From contig NZ_LT964740.1 in NCBI RefSeq assembly GCF_900240265.1, forward strand, positions 316,780 through 380,779: a stretch of 64,000 nt of DNA. Reading direction: 5' to 3'. The notes under the pieces are model-generated. The model saw only the letters and a program-made list of their open reading frames with translations. It did not search any database and had not been told where the DNA came from. Origin of the DNA: Galactobacillus timonensis (GTDB lineage Bacteria; Bacillota_I; Bacilli_A; Erysipelotrichales; Erysipelotrichaceae). This document shows, piece after piece, positions 16,456 to 25,513 of this stretch; within the stretch, counting starts at the first letter, position 1; every line of letters starts with the position of its first letter. Position numbers and translations under genes: made by a program.

Positions 16456-17241
16456 ATGAAACCTGATTATAAAAACTGGATGCCAGAAGGATTGGTCATA
16501 TCTGCGATCGCAGCCTTTGCCATCTGCATGATCTGCTCTGTCCTGTCATCACTGTACATAGCTCCTGGCAGCCTGAAGTCAATCGTATTGACCATACTGC
16601 TATTACTTTCCATTGTATTTGCATATCTTTCCTTGAAGGCTGTCATGATGTTCCGTGCTTTTTCCTACAATGGCAGACGGAAGCTGTCGAAAGAAGTGAT
16701 TGATGGCATTGCTGCACGGATTTCTCTTTCCAAAGGACAGAAAGGACTGGATGTCGGATGTGGCAGCGGTGCGCTTGTCATTGCCTGTGCCAGAAGAAAT
16801 CCCGATGCGGCATTTGTTGGCATTGACCGCTGGGGAAAGGAATATGCCTCTTTCAGCAAGTCATTATGTCAGCGCAATGCAAAAGCAGAAGGTGTATCCA
16901 ATGTCACCTTCTGGCAGGGTAATGCAGTCAAGCTGCCTTTTGAGGATGAATGTTTTGATGCTGTTTTCAGCAACTATGTGTATCACAATATTCCTTCTCA
17001 TGACCGGCAGGAAATTCTGATGGAAACACTGCGGGTATTGAAAAAAGGCGGCACCTTTGCCATTCATGACATCTTTACCAAAGGCAAATATGGTGACATG
17101 CAGGCATTCGTAAAGAAGCTGAAGGATATGGGTTATGAAAAAGTAGAATTGATAGATACGACAAATGGTCTGTTTATGACCAGAAAGGAAGCAGGAAGAC
17201 TGATGTTAACAGGCTCAGCACTTCTGACAGGATGGAAATAA
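16456..17241 (+). CDS. Membrane-anchored class I SAM methyltransferase
   Basis: 261 residues. Two membrane spans (about 12-34 and 42-65) precede a Rossmann methyltransferase with motif I LDVGCGSGALV (98-108). The motif II/III regions are FVGIDRW and LPFEDECFDAVFSNYVYHN, followed by RVLKKGGTFAIHD. The start at 16456 has AAAGGAG upstream. The substrate is unknown; membrane anchoring suggests a lipid or quinone-like target. It forms an operon with a second methyltransferase and a hydrolase. Confidence 0.85.
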   Translation: MKPDYKNWMPEGLVISAIAAFAICMICSVLSSLYIAPGSLKSIVLTILLLLSIVFAYLSLKAVMMFRAFSYNGRRKLSKEVIDGIAARISLSKGQKGLDVGCGSGALVIACARRNPDAAFVGIDRWGKEYASFSKSLCQRNAKAEGVSNVTFWQGNAVKLPFEDECFDAVFSNYVYHNIPSHDRQEILMETLRVLKKGGTFAIHDIFTKGKYGDMQAFVKKLKDMGYEKVELIDTTNGLFMTRKEAGRLMLTGSALLTGWK

Positions 17242-17245
17242 CCAT

Positions 17246-17884
17246 ATGGATTTGATCAAAAACTATCTCCAGCAGACGCAGAAGCCAGATGGGCTCCTCG
17301 GCAGTCTGATGATTTCCAGCATGAACCGTCACCATGCAAAACTGGCAGACTGGGGCATGTCCCATCTTGTCAATATATCTCCAGATACCATTGAAGAACT
17401 GGGCTGCGGCGGTGGGAGAAATGTGAAAGCCCTGCTGAAAAAGTACCCGGACGCAAAGATCTCTGCGCTGGACTATTCCGCACTGAGTGTGCGCAAGACC
17501 ATGCAGACTAACCACCGAGCCATCATGGCAAAGCGATGCACGGTAGTACAGGGCAGTGTAGCAAAACTTCCCTTTTCATCAGAAAGCATGGACCTTGCAA
17601 CTGCCTTTGAGACCATCTACTTCTGGCCTGATCTGGCAGAATGCTTCAAGGAGGTTTACCGCACCCTGAAACCAGCTGGCTTTTTCCTCATCTGCAATGA
17701 ATCGGATGGCACAGATGAGATGGGCAAAAAATGTGAAACCATTATTGATGGCATGAAATGCTATACGCAAGATCAGATTACAGCATGTCTGAAACAGGCA
17801 GGTTTTGCCTCGGTTGAAGTGATTTACCATGAAAGAAAACCATGGCTGACAGTGATCGCAATAAAAGGAGACGCTGTCAAATGA
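17246..17884 (+). CDS. Class I SAM-dependent methyltransferase
   Basis: 212 residues with motif I EELGCGGGRNV (about 49-59), acidic post-motif ISALDYSA, motif IV region LPFSSESMDLATAFETIYFW, and RTLKPAGFFLICNESDG. There is no membrane span, unlike its neighbour. It starts 4 bp after the previous stop and overlaps the hydrolase start in ATGA, so translation is coupled. The UbiE/COQ5-like family suggests a small molecule as substrate. Confidence 0.88.
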   Translation: MDLIKNYLQQTQKPDGLLGSLMISSMNRHHAKLADWGMSHLVNISPDTIEELGCGGGRNVKALLKKYPDAKISALDYSALSVRKTMQTNHRAIMAKRCTVVQGSVAKLPFSSESMDLATAFETIYFWPDLAECFKEVYRTLKPAGFFLICNESDGTDEMGKKCETIIDGMKCYTQDQITACLKQAGFASVEVIYHERKPWLTVIAIKGDAVK

Positions 17885-18679
17885 AATTTGAAACACTTGG
17901 AGAAGAGGACCATCCTGCCATATTGATGTTTCCGGGGATGCTTTGCTCCTCAAAAAGCATGATGCCAATCGCAGAAAGGATGTCCAGACAGTATGATGTC
18001 ATTCTGGCTGTTTACGATGGCTATGACGGCACAGGATCCGTGTATCATCATGCCCAAGAAGAAGCAGAACGGACACTGCAGTGGCTGAAAGAGCATGATA
18101 TTTCATCACTTGCAATGGCGCATGGCACTTCCATGGGGGGCAGAGGTTCTGATGGCATTTGTACAGCTGGCCCAGCAGCAGAATTATGAAGTAAAACACT
18201 GCTTCTTTGACGGCGGTCCCTTCTTCCGCTTTTCATCCCTGCACAGGAAAATCATGTATACAGTCTTTCGAATGATCGCAGGAAAAGTAAAAGGCCATGA
18301 CAATGAAGCAGGCGTTCAGAAGTTCCTGCACAGCAGAAAGATGCAGAATGTACCAGATAAAGAAGCGTATCATGACATGATTGCCGATATGTTCCATAAT
18401 GCACAGAATGTCAAGCCGGAGTCGCTCAAAGCAATGACCGAAACCTGCTATCATTTCACTTTTGAGCAGCTTCCCGAACAAATACAGAAGAAATGCACCT
18501 TTCTGTGGGGTGAAAATGAATCTGCCAGAAAGTCAGAACATGATATACGAAAAGCATATCCGCATGCATCCGTAATAATTAAGGAAGAATACAGGCACTG
18601 TGGCTATCAGGTCCTGGATCCAGATGATTATGTCAGAATGATGATGAATATCATGAAGAATATGATTAGGAAAATCTAG
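17881..18679 (+). pseudogene. Alpha/beta hydrolase, frameshifted in a G-run
   Basis: Starts MKFETLGEEDHPAILMFPGM and has the nucleophile elbow HGTSMGA when the frame is corrected. A run of six G (18135-18140) shifts the frame by one. With five G the protein continues AEVLMAFVQLAQQQNYEVKH, then a lid region (KGHDNEAGVQKFLHSR) and a C-terminal acid and His (LWGENESA, EYRHCGYQVLDPDDY) to 18679. A homopolymer length change of this kind may be reversible (phase variation) or a sequencing error. Confidence 0.8.
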
Positions 18680-18961
18680 GATACAGATCATCAATCCAAA
18701 TGAAAGGCGAATACAGCTGTGAAAACTGCCTGATCCATCGATGATTAAGGCCAGCTTCATCCAAATATACAGAGCTATTTGGATTGTGCTGACCAAGTTT
18801 GTCCTCCTCTATATTTGAGCTCAGATATCGCCATCTATTTCAAGGCCGATTCAAGAAGTTCTTCTGCGGCCTCAGGGTTAATCACTCGCATCACATTATC
18901 TTCTGCATCTTCTTTGCCAAGAAAATTAATACTTCCATACCACAATATTTTTGTAGGTACG
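18680..18961. other. Intergenic stretch with coding debris
   Basis: A minus-strand open tail ending NPEAAEELLESALK-stop (about 18835) has no start. I see no other structure or gene. Confidence 0.4.
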
Positions 18962-19255
18962 TTACGAGCGGATGAATCCTCCGATGCCCTCCCCTGCAGG
19001 CTCCAGCAGAGCAATGATTACAGCTGCCGCAAAGATCACGAGGAAGCCGGCCACTGCCATCCCTGTCAGGATCAGGCATTGCGTCCATTCCTGCGCGAAC
19101 ATGAATCAGATATCCCAGCCGATGATAAAGAACATCAGCGATCCGATGACATAGCTCGAAAGATTGGTCAAAAACTTAAACAGAAGCTCGACAGTCCCGA
19201 CAATCAGGAACAGCGGAACTGCGAGGATTATGAAAATAATACGAATCGCCAGCAT
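18962..19255 (-). pseudogene. CD1845-like ICE membrane protein with internal stop
   Basis: Starts MLAIRIIFIILAVPLFLIVG, continues FKFLTNLSSYVIGSLMFFII then GWDI-TGA, and goes on in the same frame (FLVIFAAAVIIALLEPAGEG then GFIRS) to TAA at 18962. It resembles the intact membrane protein at 56922-57215 (LLTNLSAYVTGP). Such small proteins lie between relaxase and MobC genes in Tn916/CTn-like elements. It belongs to the older, decayed element. Confidence 0.75.
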
Positions 19256-19333
19256 GGTTTCTCTGCCTCCTTTTCCATTTCTGATTTCAGTAAAACAGAG
19301 CAATCTGGTGATCGCAAGGATGCCGATGCAAAA

Positions 19334-19660
19334 TTACCGCACCGCAGAGAGCGCCTCGAGAATTCCCTTTTCCCGCCTCCAGGATCCTGCCAAACTGTTC
19401 CCGCAGATCCCAAGCGCATTGGCATAGGCCTGCATGCTGGCACCTCTCATCTCTTCAAACTTCATCATCACATTACTCTTTTCCTTCCGTGCCTGCAGGG
19501 CGGATGGTCTTTCCGTCTGCCGTTCTGCTTTTCTTACATCGTACTTCTCCGCCAGCTCAAGCACTCTGTCCTTGCCTTCATTGCAACAGACATGATCGGA
19601 GCGCTGATCTTCCAAGCTGACTGCGGCTGCGGATTCTTAATGCATTGCTCATATACGTTT
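19334..19660 (-). pseudogene. Decayed ICE accessory gene fragment
   Basis: Minus-strand reading IKNPQPQSAWKISAPIMSVA, frameshifted into GKDRVLELAEKYDVRKAERQ then EEMRGASMQAYANALGICGN and a stop at 19334. The LGICGN piece is slightly reminiscent of the MobC-like gene at 57292-57639 (LGICSN), but I cannot assign it. It lies next to the CD1845-like pseudogene, as expected of element debris. Confidence 0.45.
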
Positions 19661-19777
19661 GCCTCCTGTTCTTGAGCATAAAAAATCAGCCTCTCACTGG
19701 ATGTGAAAGACTGATATGTATCATCAGCCAGGATTGTTTCAGTTCTGCAAACGGGAATTTGTATAAAAGTTCTCTTA

Positions 19778-20380
19778 TTACGTCCGATCCAATAAAACTC
19801 TGGCTAAGGATATGCCATTCTTTTTACAGTAAAAAGCTGCTTTGATCAGACTTGTAGCACGATCTCTGTTTACTTCCATTACTGATAACTTCATTGGTTC
19901 ATCAGTCAGTAACAGTTTGTTATCTTTTCCGAGCAATAGAAGATTATACTCATCTTCTTCAACCTGTATTTCCCATACAGGAATGCTTGTATCAAGTCCA
20001 GCTCTTTTCAATAAGGCGGCTGCATCTTCTCTGATTCCATCTGCATGAATGGAATCATGAATTTCTTCATCCATAAACTTTGAAGTCATTTCTGTCAGAC
20101 GTTGATCCAGTGTTGAAAAGTCTACACCTACTTTTTTATAAACAACACCCATGAAATCTGTCATGAATTCTTCACCAGCGATTTCATTCAGCAGGCTTTC
20201 ATATCTGTCCAGATCATCCAATGTGTATTCATCCAGATTGAGCATAAAACGCAGAATGATCTGTCCAAAGAAGGGAAGCGCGATATACTCTTCAAATGAA
20301 AGCGCATGATCAGACATTAATTCTGTTCTTTGGGAGATTTCTCGAATTCTGTTTACAAGCAGCTCGTTTGTTAGATACAT
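19778..20380 (-). CDS. Hypothetical protein
   Basis: 200 residues from a start at 20380 (MYLTNELLVNRIREISQRTE) with GAGGAAG upstream. The protein is acidic and mostly helical in the N-terminal half, with a small beta-rich segment (PVWEIQVEEDEYNLLLLGKD) near 135-155 and a C-terminal NGISLARVLLDRT. No known domain is recognised. No coupling to neighbours: it sits between ICE debris and a broken DUF4143 gene. Confidence 0.55.
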   Translation of the reverse strand: MYLTNELLVNRIREISQRTELMSDHALSFEEYIALPFFGQIILRFMLNLDEYTLDDLDRYESLLNEIAGEEFMTDFMGVVYKKVGVDFSTLDQRLTEMTSKFMDEEIHDSIHADGIREDAAALLKRAGLDTSIPVWEIQVEEDEYNLLLLGKDNKLLLTDEPMKLSVMEVNRDRATSLIKAAFYCKKNGISLARVLLDRT

Positions 20381-20433
20381 CTTTCTTCCTCGCAAACTCC
20401 GATTTGCTTAATTCCATCACTCTCTTGCTGCCT

Positions 20434-20762
20434 TTATTCAATCTTCAGCAGCCAGTCTGATAAATTGTGAATCCTGATGCCTTCATAGTCATAGGTCTCA
20501 TGCCTGGTGTTGGCCAGAATAAGCTTGGGATACGCATCTTTGATCTTAAGCAGGGATCATACTCACGTTTAAAGGTCTCAGGCCGCGATATATCGTCACT
20601 TAGCTGAATATACATCTTTTCATCGCCGCGGACTGCAACAAAATCCACTTCTTTCTGATACATCTTTCCAACATAAACCTCGAAGCCACGCCGCATCAGT
20701 TTGATGCAGACAATATTTTCATACATCCGGCCATAATCTAAGCAGAGGATACTTGATTCCAT
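20434..20762 (-). pseudogene. AAA-type ATP-binding protein (DUF4143), C-terminal fragment, frameshifted
   Basis: GRMYENIVCIKLMRRGFEVY then VGKMYQKEVDFVAVRGDEKM is the PD-(D/E)xK-like DUF4143 C-terminal domain of the AAA_14 ATPase family. A one-base deletion near 20551-20556 shifts the frame; corrected, it ends [17 protein letters not shown] then [15 protein letters not shown] at 20434. The ATPase half is absent: at about 20760 the sequence switches to a recombinase fragment on the other strand. Confidence 0.75.
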
Positions 20763-21075
20763 TATGCCTTATAGTTTCCATGTCCGGCAGATGCAGGAGA
20801 ACATTGCAAAAGCTATCATACCCGCCGACACGATGCGCCCGGGCGGTATTCAGGCCAGGCTCGATAAGCTGCAGAAGGAGCTCATCCGAAAGGCTAACAG
20901 CAAGCAGGACTACGATGCCATCGCCGAGCTGCAGGACCTCATCGGAGGTCAGCAATCCGAAATCGCCGAATTCGACGAAAGCCTCGTCCGAAAGCTGATC
21001 CGGCAGATCACCGTTTACGACGACCAGTTCACCGTGGAATTCAAGTCCGGCCTCACAATTGACATCGAAGCATAA
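20759..21075 (+). pseudogene. Large serine recombinase, C-terminal fragment
   Basis: QKELIRKANSKQDYDAIAEL and DESLVRKLIRQITVYDDQFT then VEFKSGLTIDIEA-stop are the coiled-coil/DUF4368 C-terminus of TndX-like recombinases. The catalytic domain is missing. A second copy of its last codons is at 23013-23056. It marks the end of a former mobile element. Confidence 0.8.
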
Positions 21076-21076
21076 A

Positions 21077-21120
21077 AAGGCTCCTCGCCGCCGACGCATT
21101 TGCCGGCAGTGAGGAGCCTT
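21077..21120 (-). terminator. Bidirectional-type hairpin terminator
   Basis: AAGGCTCCTC (21077-21086) pairs with GAGGAGCCTT (21111-21120). On the minus strand it is followed by TTTTTATG, so it terminates the XRE-AbrB/hydrolase unit ending at 21127. It also closes the recombinase fragment on the plus strand. Confidence 0.75.
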
Positions 21121-21126
21121 GGTCTG

Positions 21127-21567
21127 TTATTCCTCTGATTTGGAAGATGCCCACTCCATTGCTTTTTTCATTCTTTCTTCAAATATCTCTGCCGGGACGA
21201 GAGCTATGCCTTCCTCATCGTCACTGAGCACAATTAATCTTTGTCCTCCGGTAAGACTGAATTTTTCGCGAGCGGCTTTGGGAATTACGAGTTGTCCGCG
21301 CTCGTTTATTGTCACTGACCCCCATATATTTCTTCCGTTTGGCGCGGGTGGAATGCTCTCTTTTCCATCTATTGTTTCTGTTTTTATCAGGCTATCAATC
21401 GTAATACCATAGATATCTGCAAGACGCTTGCATTTTTCAATATCCGGAACGGTTGCGCCGCTCTCCCATTTTGCATAGGCCTGACGAGAGATATCTATTT
21501 TTTCGGCAATTTCTTCCTGAGAAAAACCATGCATATTACGAAGCATAACAAGATTTTCTTTTAGCAT
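21127..21567 (-). CDS. XRE-HTH/AbrB fusion transcriptional regulator
   Basis: 146 residues. Residues 1-65 form a Cro/CI HTH (LKENLVMLRNMHGFSQEEIA, IDISRQAYAKWESG); residues 85-125 form a SpoVT-AbrB swapped-hairpin domain (GSVTINERGQLVIPKAAREK). The fusion suggests a dimer or tetramer with two DNA-binding modes. It starts 7 bp after the hydrolase stop, so the two genes form a unit. Both are bracketed by recombinase 3' ends. Confidence 0.88.
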   Translation of the reverse strand: MLKENLVMLRNMHGFSQEEIAEKIDISRQAYAKWESGATVPDIEKCKRLADIYGITIDSLIKTETIDGKESIPPAPNGRNIWGSVTINERGQLVIPKAAREKFSLTGGQRLIVLSDDEEGIALVPAEIFEERMKKAMEWASSKSEE

Positions 21568-21574
21568 AATGTCC

Positions 21575-22639
21575 TCATTTTGATTGCAGAGAGTTTACCG
21601 CTTCAATATAGAACGCACTATGCGCAGTATGAATCACATGATCACTGTCTTCGGTCTCGACCAGCAGGCAATTGTCACCTATACAGGCTGCTGCTCTCAC
21701 AGCCTGCTCGCGGGATGCCGCACACAGATATGTTCCGTTCTCGTGAACATTCTCCTTCGCATGAATATAAACACAGGGAACTTCTATTGCAGATAGTATT
21801 TCCTCATGCGTCAGAGCGTGATTCCAACTTAGGTCATAGAATCGTTCGCCATACCTAAAATCATATTTTTTGACATATTCAAAAACATACCAGATCGAAG
21901 ACGGTAGGAAACCTATCTGAACAGCCGCGTCAGGTTTTTTCTGATGCTGCTTTTGTGCATAGTCTGCAATTTTCGGCATTGCAGCAGCCATGTATAGCTG
22001 TCCCCAGTAACAATGTCGCAAATAGTAGCTTTCCCAACACTCCACTTTCTCTGACTGATTCCAATCATGCAAAGGCTTATAGGTATCAAGATATGCAAAG
22101 CTCTCTTCCCAGCCTTCTCCTTCAGTAGAGAATACGGGAGGATCTTCCAGCACTACTCCGGCTATGTTTTGACCGCCGTATGCTGCAATATAGGCAGCAG
22201 TAATAGCTCCGTTCGAATGACCTGCTACAACTGTGGGTCCGCCAATAACATGATCGACAAACCAAATGAGATCATCCCCGTTTACATCAAGATAATACAG
22301 GCTTTCATCATGTGTTGATTCTCCATGGCCGTAAACATCGACTGCGTAGATATGCCAATTTTTACTAAGCTCCGGTAACACAAGAGCATAGTCTTCCCAA
22401 ATGCTCATCTGCCCGTGAATTAGCAGAAGTGCGGGCTTTTCATTGCTCACTTCACCATAGTTTATTACATTACCGTTCGGAAGAGTGACCTGTTTTTCTT
22501 CAGCACCCGCCGTCTTCAGTGCTTTTTCATATTTGTCAAACCAGTGCGTATTATGATGCCAATAAAGTCCGAAAGCGACAGCGGCAACAACAATTATGGC
22601 CAATAAGACGATTCCAAAAATGATCATAACGTTTTTCAT
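21575..22639 (-). CDS. Membrane-anchored alpha/beta hydrolase
   Basis: 354 residues. An N-terminal membrane anchor (IIFGIVLLAIIVVAAVAFGL, residues 7-26) is followed by an alpha/beta hydrolase: oxyanion segment LLLIHGQMS, DVYGHGES, nucleophile elbow AGHSNGAI (Ser about 144), and C-terminal His in DSDHVIHTAH. The active site would lie outside the membrane. The substrate is unknown. A GGAGG-like site (AGGTTCT reading AGAACCTCC on the plus strand) precedes the start. Confidence 0.85.
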   Translation of the reverse strand: MKNVMIIFGIVLLAIIVVAAVAFGLYWHHNTHWFDKYEKALKTAGAEEKQVTLPNGNVINYGEVSNEKPALLLIHGQMSIWEDYALVLPELSKNWHIYAVDVYGHGESTHDESLYYLDVNGDDLIWFVDHVIGGPTVVAGHSNGAITAAYIAAYGGQNIAGVVLEDPPVFSTEGEGWEESFAYLDTYKPLHDWNQSEKVECWESYYLRHCYWGQLYMAAAMPKIADYAQKQHQKKPDAAVQIGFLPSSIWYVFEYVKKYDFRYGERFYDLSWNHALTHEEILSAIEVPCVYIHAKENVHENGTYLCAASREQAVRAAACIGDNCLLVETEDSDHVIHTAHSAFYIEAVNSLQSK

Positions 22640-23008
22640 GAGAACCTCCGTGTTTGATTCTTATGAAAACTGTAATGAAAGGTTGCTCGATTCTCTACCA
22701 ATCAAAGATGTCGGAAACTATCAATTTCTGTTATGTTTAGTTGCGTAATCGCCCACAAAAGCCCTGACTTCCGCCCTGACATCTATCTCGCAGCCACAAC
22801 TCCCCAGCATCTAACTCGGCAACGCAACATAGTGACATCTATCGTGGCAGCTCAACTCTCACACTATTTGACCTGATTTGCCTTTAGATAAGTTACTGTG
22901 AAGTGTTTAGTCTGCCTGATATCAAATTTGCCCGTTGCCCGAAAACCGCAGTAGTACTGGGCTTTCATGGCTATTTCCCTTCGACATTTGACATCAATAC
23001 TACCGTCT
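22640..23008. other. Gene-free stretch with an imperfect direct repeat
   Basis: No gene. A roughly 27-bp imperfect direct repeat (TGACATCTATCTCGCAGCC and TGACATCTATCGTGGCAGC) occurs near 22779 and 22832. It is probably decayed mobile-element DNA. Confidence 0.4.
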
Positions 23009-23012
23009 CGAC

Positions 23013-23056
23013 GTGGAATTCAAGTCCGGGATCACAATCGACATCGAAGCATAAAA
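23013..23056 (+). pseudogene. Second copy of the serine recombinase 3' end
   Basis: Encodes VEFKSGITIDIEA-stop, matching the last codons of the fragment at 20759-21075, followed by a similar GGCTCC/GGAGCC terminator. The upstream part is unrelated. The pair acts as a direct repeat around the XRE-AbrB/hydrolase unit. Confidence 0.75.
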
Positions 23057-23058
23057 CA

Positions 23059-23096
23059 AGGCTCCCTTACTACCAATGATGGCAGTTTTGGAGCCT
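23059..23096. terminator. Hairpin terminator, both directions
   Basis: AGGCTCC (23059-23065) pairs with GGAGCCT (23090-23096). It is followed on the plus strand by GTTTTTTCTTTT and on the minus strand by TGTTTTATG. It lies just beyond the sirtuin stop (23121). Confidence 0.75.
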
Positions 23097-23120
23097 GTTT
23101 TTTCTTTTATAGACCTGTTG

Positions 23121-24110
23121 TTATTTCATCTTCGCAAACACATCACCAATATCCCCATCGATGCAGATGCTTCTGTTTGCAATTTTGCCCGGACAAAATG
23201 CCTCGCCATAATTGATACAAGCATACACCGCCTTTTCATTTTCCATCGTCATTTGCTAGAACGGATACTTCACAATGACAGGTGTATTAGCTCCTACGCC
23301 AAGCTCCAGATAAAGCACATGAAGGCGCTCATGTCTGCGCAGGAAGTCCGCATATGCCGCCGATGCCCTGTGCCAGCCTTCATCCTCGACAAATGAATCA
23401 TCCGCGCGAAGATTCATGGTAACATCAGCCCCATCATCCGGACATTTTGGAATGAGCGATACCGGAATCTTCATTTTCAGTTCACCACTTTCCGGAACCT
23501 GAAACACCGCATTCTCGTCCCTTATGAACCCCTGAGCCTCCATTGCTTTCATTACCCATTCTTCATTATCATAGGTTTTCTGTATGGATGAATTGGCGCT
23601 CTGGAAAAGTCCATAGTCTCCTTGGGTGTAGAACAGACGCCTTTTATCGAATCCTGCTCTCTGAAACTGGTGATCTACGTTCGTTGTAACAACAAAATAA
23701 TCCTTATCCTTCACAAGTGTGAGCAGTTCCCTATAGACAGGATTCGGCGCATCAATATATCGGTTGTAGTAGATATGCCTTGCCCACCATGCCCAGCGTG
23801 TTTCTTCATCGGGGAAGGGATAGAAACCGCCGGAATACATATCCCGGATGCCGTACTTCCTTGCAAAGTCAAAGAAGTACCTTTCAAATCTCTCTCCGCT
23901 ATAGGTCAGTCCGGCGGAAGTAGAAAGTCCGGCACCCGCTCCAACCACAATAGCATCTGCCTCTTCGATCTCTTTCTTTAATCTGGCAATTTGTTCCGCC
24001 TTAGAACCTGTTTCGAATGTCATATTTTTGCTGAAATACCGCACCGCACTGAGTCCCTTCTGAATGCTCTTCTGATAGCCGTTCGGCATTTCATCGTATG
24101 AGTTCTTCAT
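23121..24110 (-). pseudogene. SirTM-class sirtuin with a late nonsense codon
   Basis: From ATG at 24110: NAD-binding EADAIVVGAGAGLSTSAGL, then YSGERFERYFFDFARKYGI, VVTTNVDHQFQRAGF and LFYTQGDYGLFQ. These are the features of SirTM protein ADP-ribosyltransferases that pair with macrodomain hydrolases. TAG at 23256-23258 (where most relatives would be expected to have Trp) ends the frame early. The same frame continues QMTMENEKAVYACINYGEAF, then ICIDGDIGDVFAKMK, to TAA at 23121. About 45 residues are lost unless the stop is read through. Its start lies inside the end of the macrodomain gene. Confidence 0.82.
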
Positions 24111-24141
24111 AGTATTTTTTGTCCTCGTCCTTAAAAACATT

Positions 24142-25297
24142 TCGAACAGTAAACAATTTTGTGGATGAATAAAAAGGGGTCTACAATGATAGCTGCCAAA
24201 TATAGAAACACTTAAGCAGCTATCTAGCTCTATGTTTGGCGACATCTCTGTTAGATGGCTGCTTAAGTGGTGGAGATGTCGCCATGAATACCATTGATAA
24301 TCCCTATGTGGATCGTGTTTTTTCATTGTCAGAAGAACAGTTTGCGCAATTACAGACAGCTGTCTCTCTTCGTAAAAACAAGGAAAAGTACGGTGTTACT
24401 ACCTTTGAGCAGCTGGCTGATAGATACCGGAAGAAGCCCGTGTGTCCTCGATGCGGAAGCTATGACTGCTCATTTAACGGTCATACACCAGATGGTAAGC
24501 AAAGATACATTTGCCATGTATGCGGTCGGCCATTCACTATCCTTTCCAAAACCATATTCCATTCCTCAAACAAAGACTTTGATACATGGGCCAGATACCT
24601 GGTCATGATGACGTTCAATGTTCCACTGGAGATGATGGAAGAAACACTGAATATTTCGCATCCTACTGCGCTTCTATGGAGGCACAAGGTATTCGCTACT
24701 GTTTCTGACTATCAGGAAAGGCTTGTACTGCATGGACGGGTCTGGATTGACGAGACATACATCTTCGACAGCACAGTTCTGCATGAGGATGGATACAAAC
24801 GGAAACGTGGTCTTTCAAAAGATCTGATCTGCATCGTTGTTGCGATCGATACAGAAGGAAATGCGTACGCGGAGATCTGCGGTCATGGAAAGCCTTCGGG
24901 TTCCAGAATATATAACGCACTTAGGAAACACATCGATCCGAAGGCGACGATTATTCACGACGGAGAGAAAGCACACAGCAAGCTGATTGCAGAGCTGGGA
25001 TGTTCCAGTGAAGCTTACATAGCAGATAACTCTCCGAAGTACCTGAAGCAGATGGCCCTGATTAACAACATGTGTGCATGGCTGAAGCGTTATCTCTTCC
25101 GCTTTATAGGAATGGACCTTGGTTACTTACAGGATTATCTGAACTGGTTTGTTTATCTATATCGTGTAAAGCAGGCGGCAGATAAATGGCCAAAAGTTCA
25201 GCGGATTCTAAGGCATTTGATTCTAACTGAGGCAACTCACAAGCGAGGAAAGCCTTAATGACGCAAAATGCTATCCACAAAATTGTTTACTGTTCGA
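24142..25297 (+). mobile_element. IS1595-family insertion sequence
   Basis: 1156 bp with inverted ends beginning TCGAACAGTAAACAATTTTG (left at 24142, right ending at 25297). An 8-bp target duplication AAAACATT lies on both sides (24134-24141 and 25298-25305). It contains one transposase gene. Removing it together with one duplication restores the macrodomain frame exactly. Confidence 0.9.
24284..25258 (+). CDS. IS1595-family transposase
   Basis: 324 residues from the start at 24284 (GGTGGAG upstream). An N-terminal zinc ribbon (CPRCGSYDCS ... YICHVCGRPF, residues 53-90) is followed by a DDE-type (ISXO2-like) core: RVWIDETYI, IHDGEKAHS and the C-terminal NNMCAWLKRYLFRF then LQDYLNWFVYLY. It appears intact. 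Confidence 0.9.
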   Translation: MNTIDNPYVDRVFSLSEEQFAQLQTAVSLRKNKEKYGVTTFEQLADRYRKKPVCPRCGSYDCSFNGHTPDGKQRYICHVCGRPFTILSKTIFHSSNKDFDTWARYLVMMTFNVPLEMMEETLNISHPTALLWRHKVFATVSDYQERLVLHGRVWIDETYIFDSTVLHEDGYKRKRGLSKDLICIVVAIDTEGNAYAEICGHGKPSGSRIYNALRKHIDPKATIIHDGEKAHSKLIAELGCSSEAYIADNSPKYLKQMALINNMCAWLKRYLFRFIGMDLGYLQDYLNWFVYLYRVKQAADKWPKVQRILRHLILTEATHKRGKP

Positions 25298-25513
25298 AAA
25301 ACATTAAAGATCACCCTTTTCATACTACCCGGATGCTGTGAAAGCCAGCTGTCCACGGTGCTGACGGCGATCTGAGCCGCCCGCTTGTTCGGAAAATGAA
25401 ATACACCGGTAGAAATGCAGCAGAATGCCACGCTTTTCAAATCTTTATCAAGACACATATCCAAGGTATTCAGGTAGCAGTCCGCCAGATCCTTCTCAAG
25501 TTCCGGCGTCAGC

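Noticed and set aside
22779..22860. Imperfect 27-bp direct repeat as a possible array
   Set aside because: Only two diverged copies, no regular spacing and no further units.
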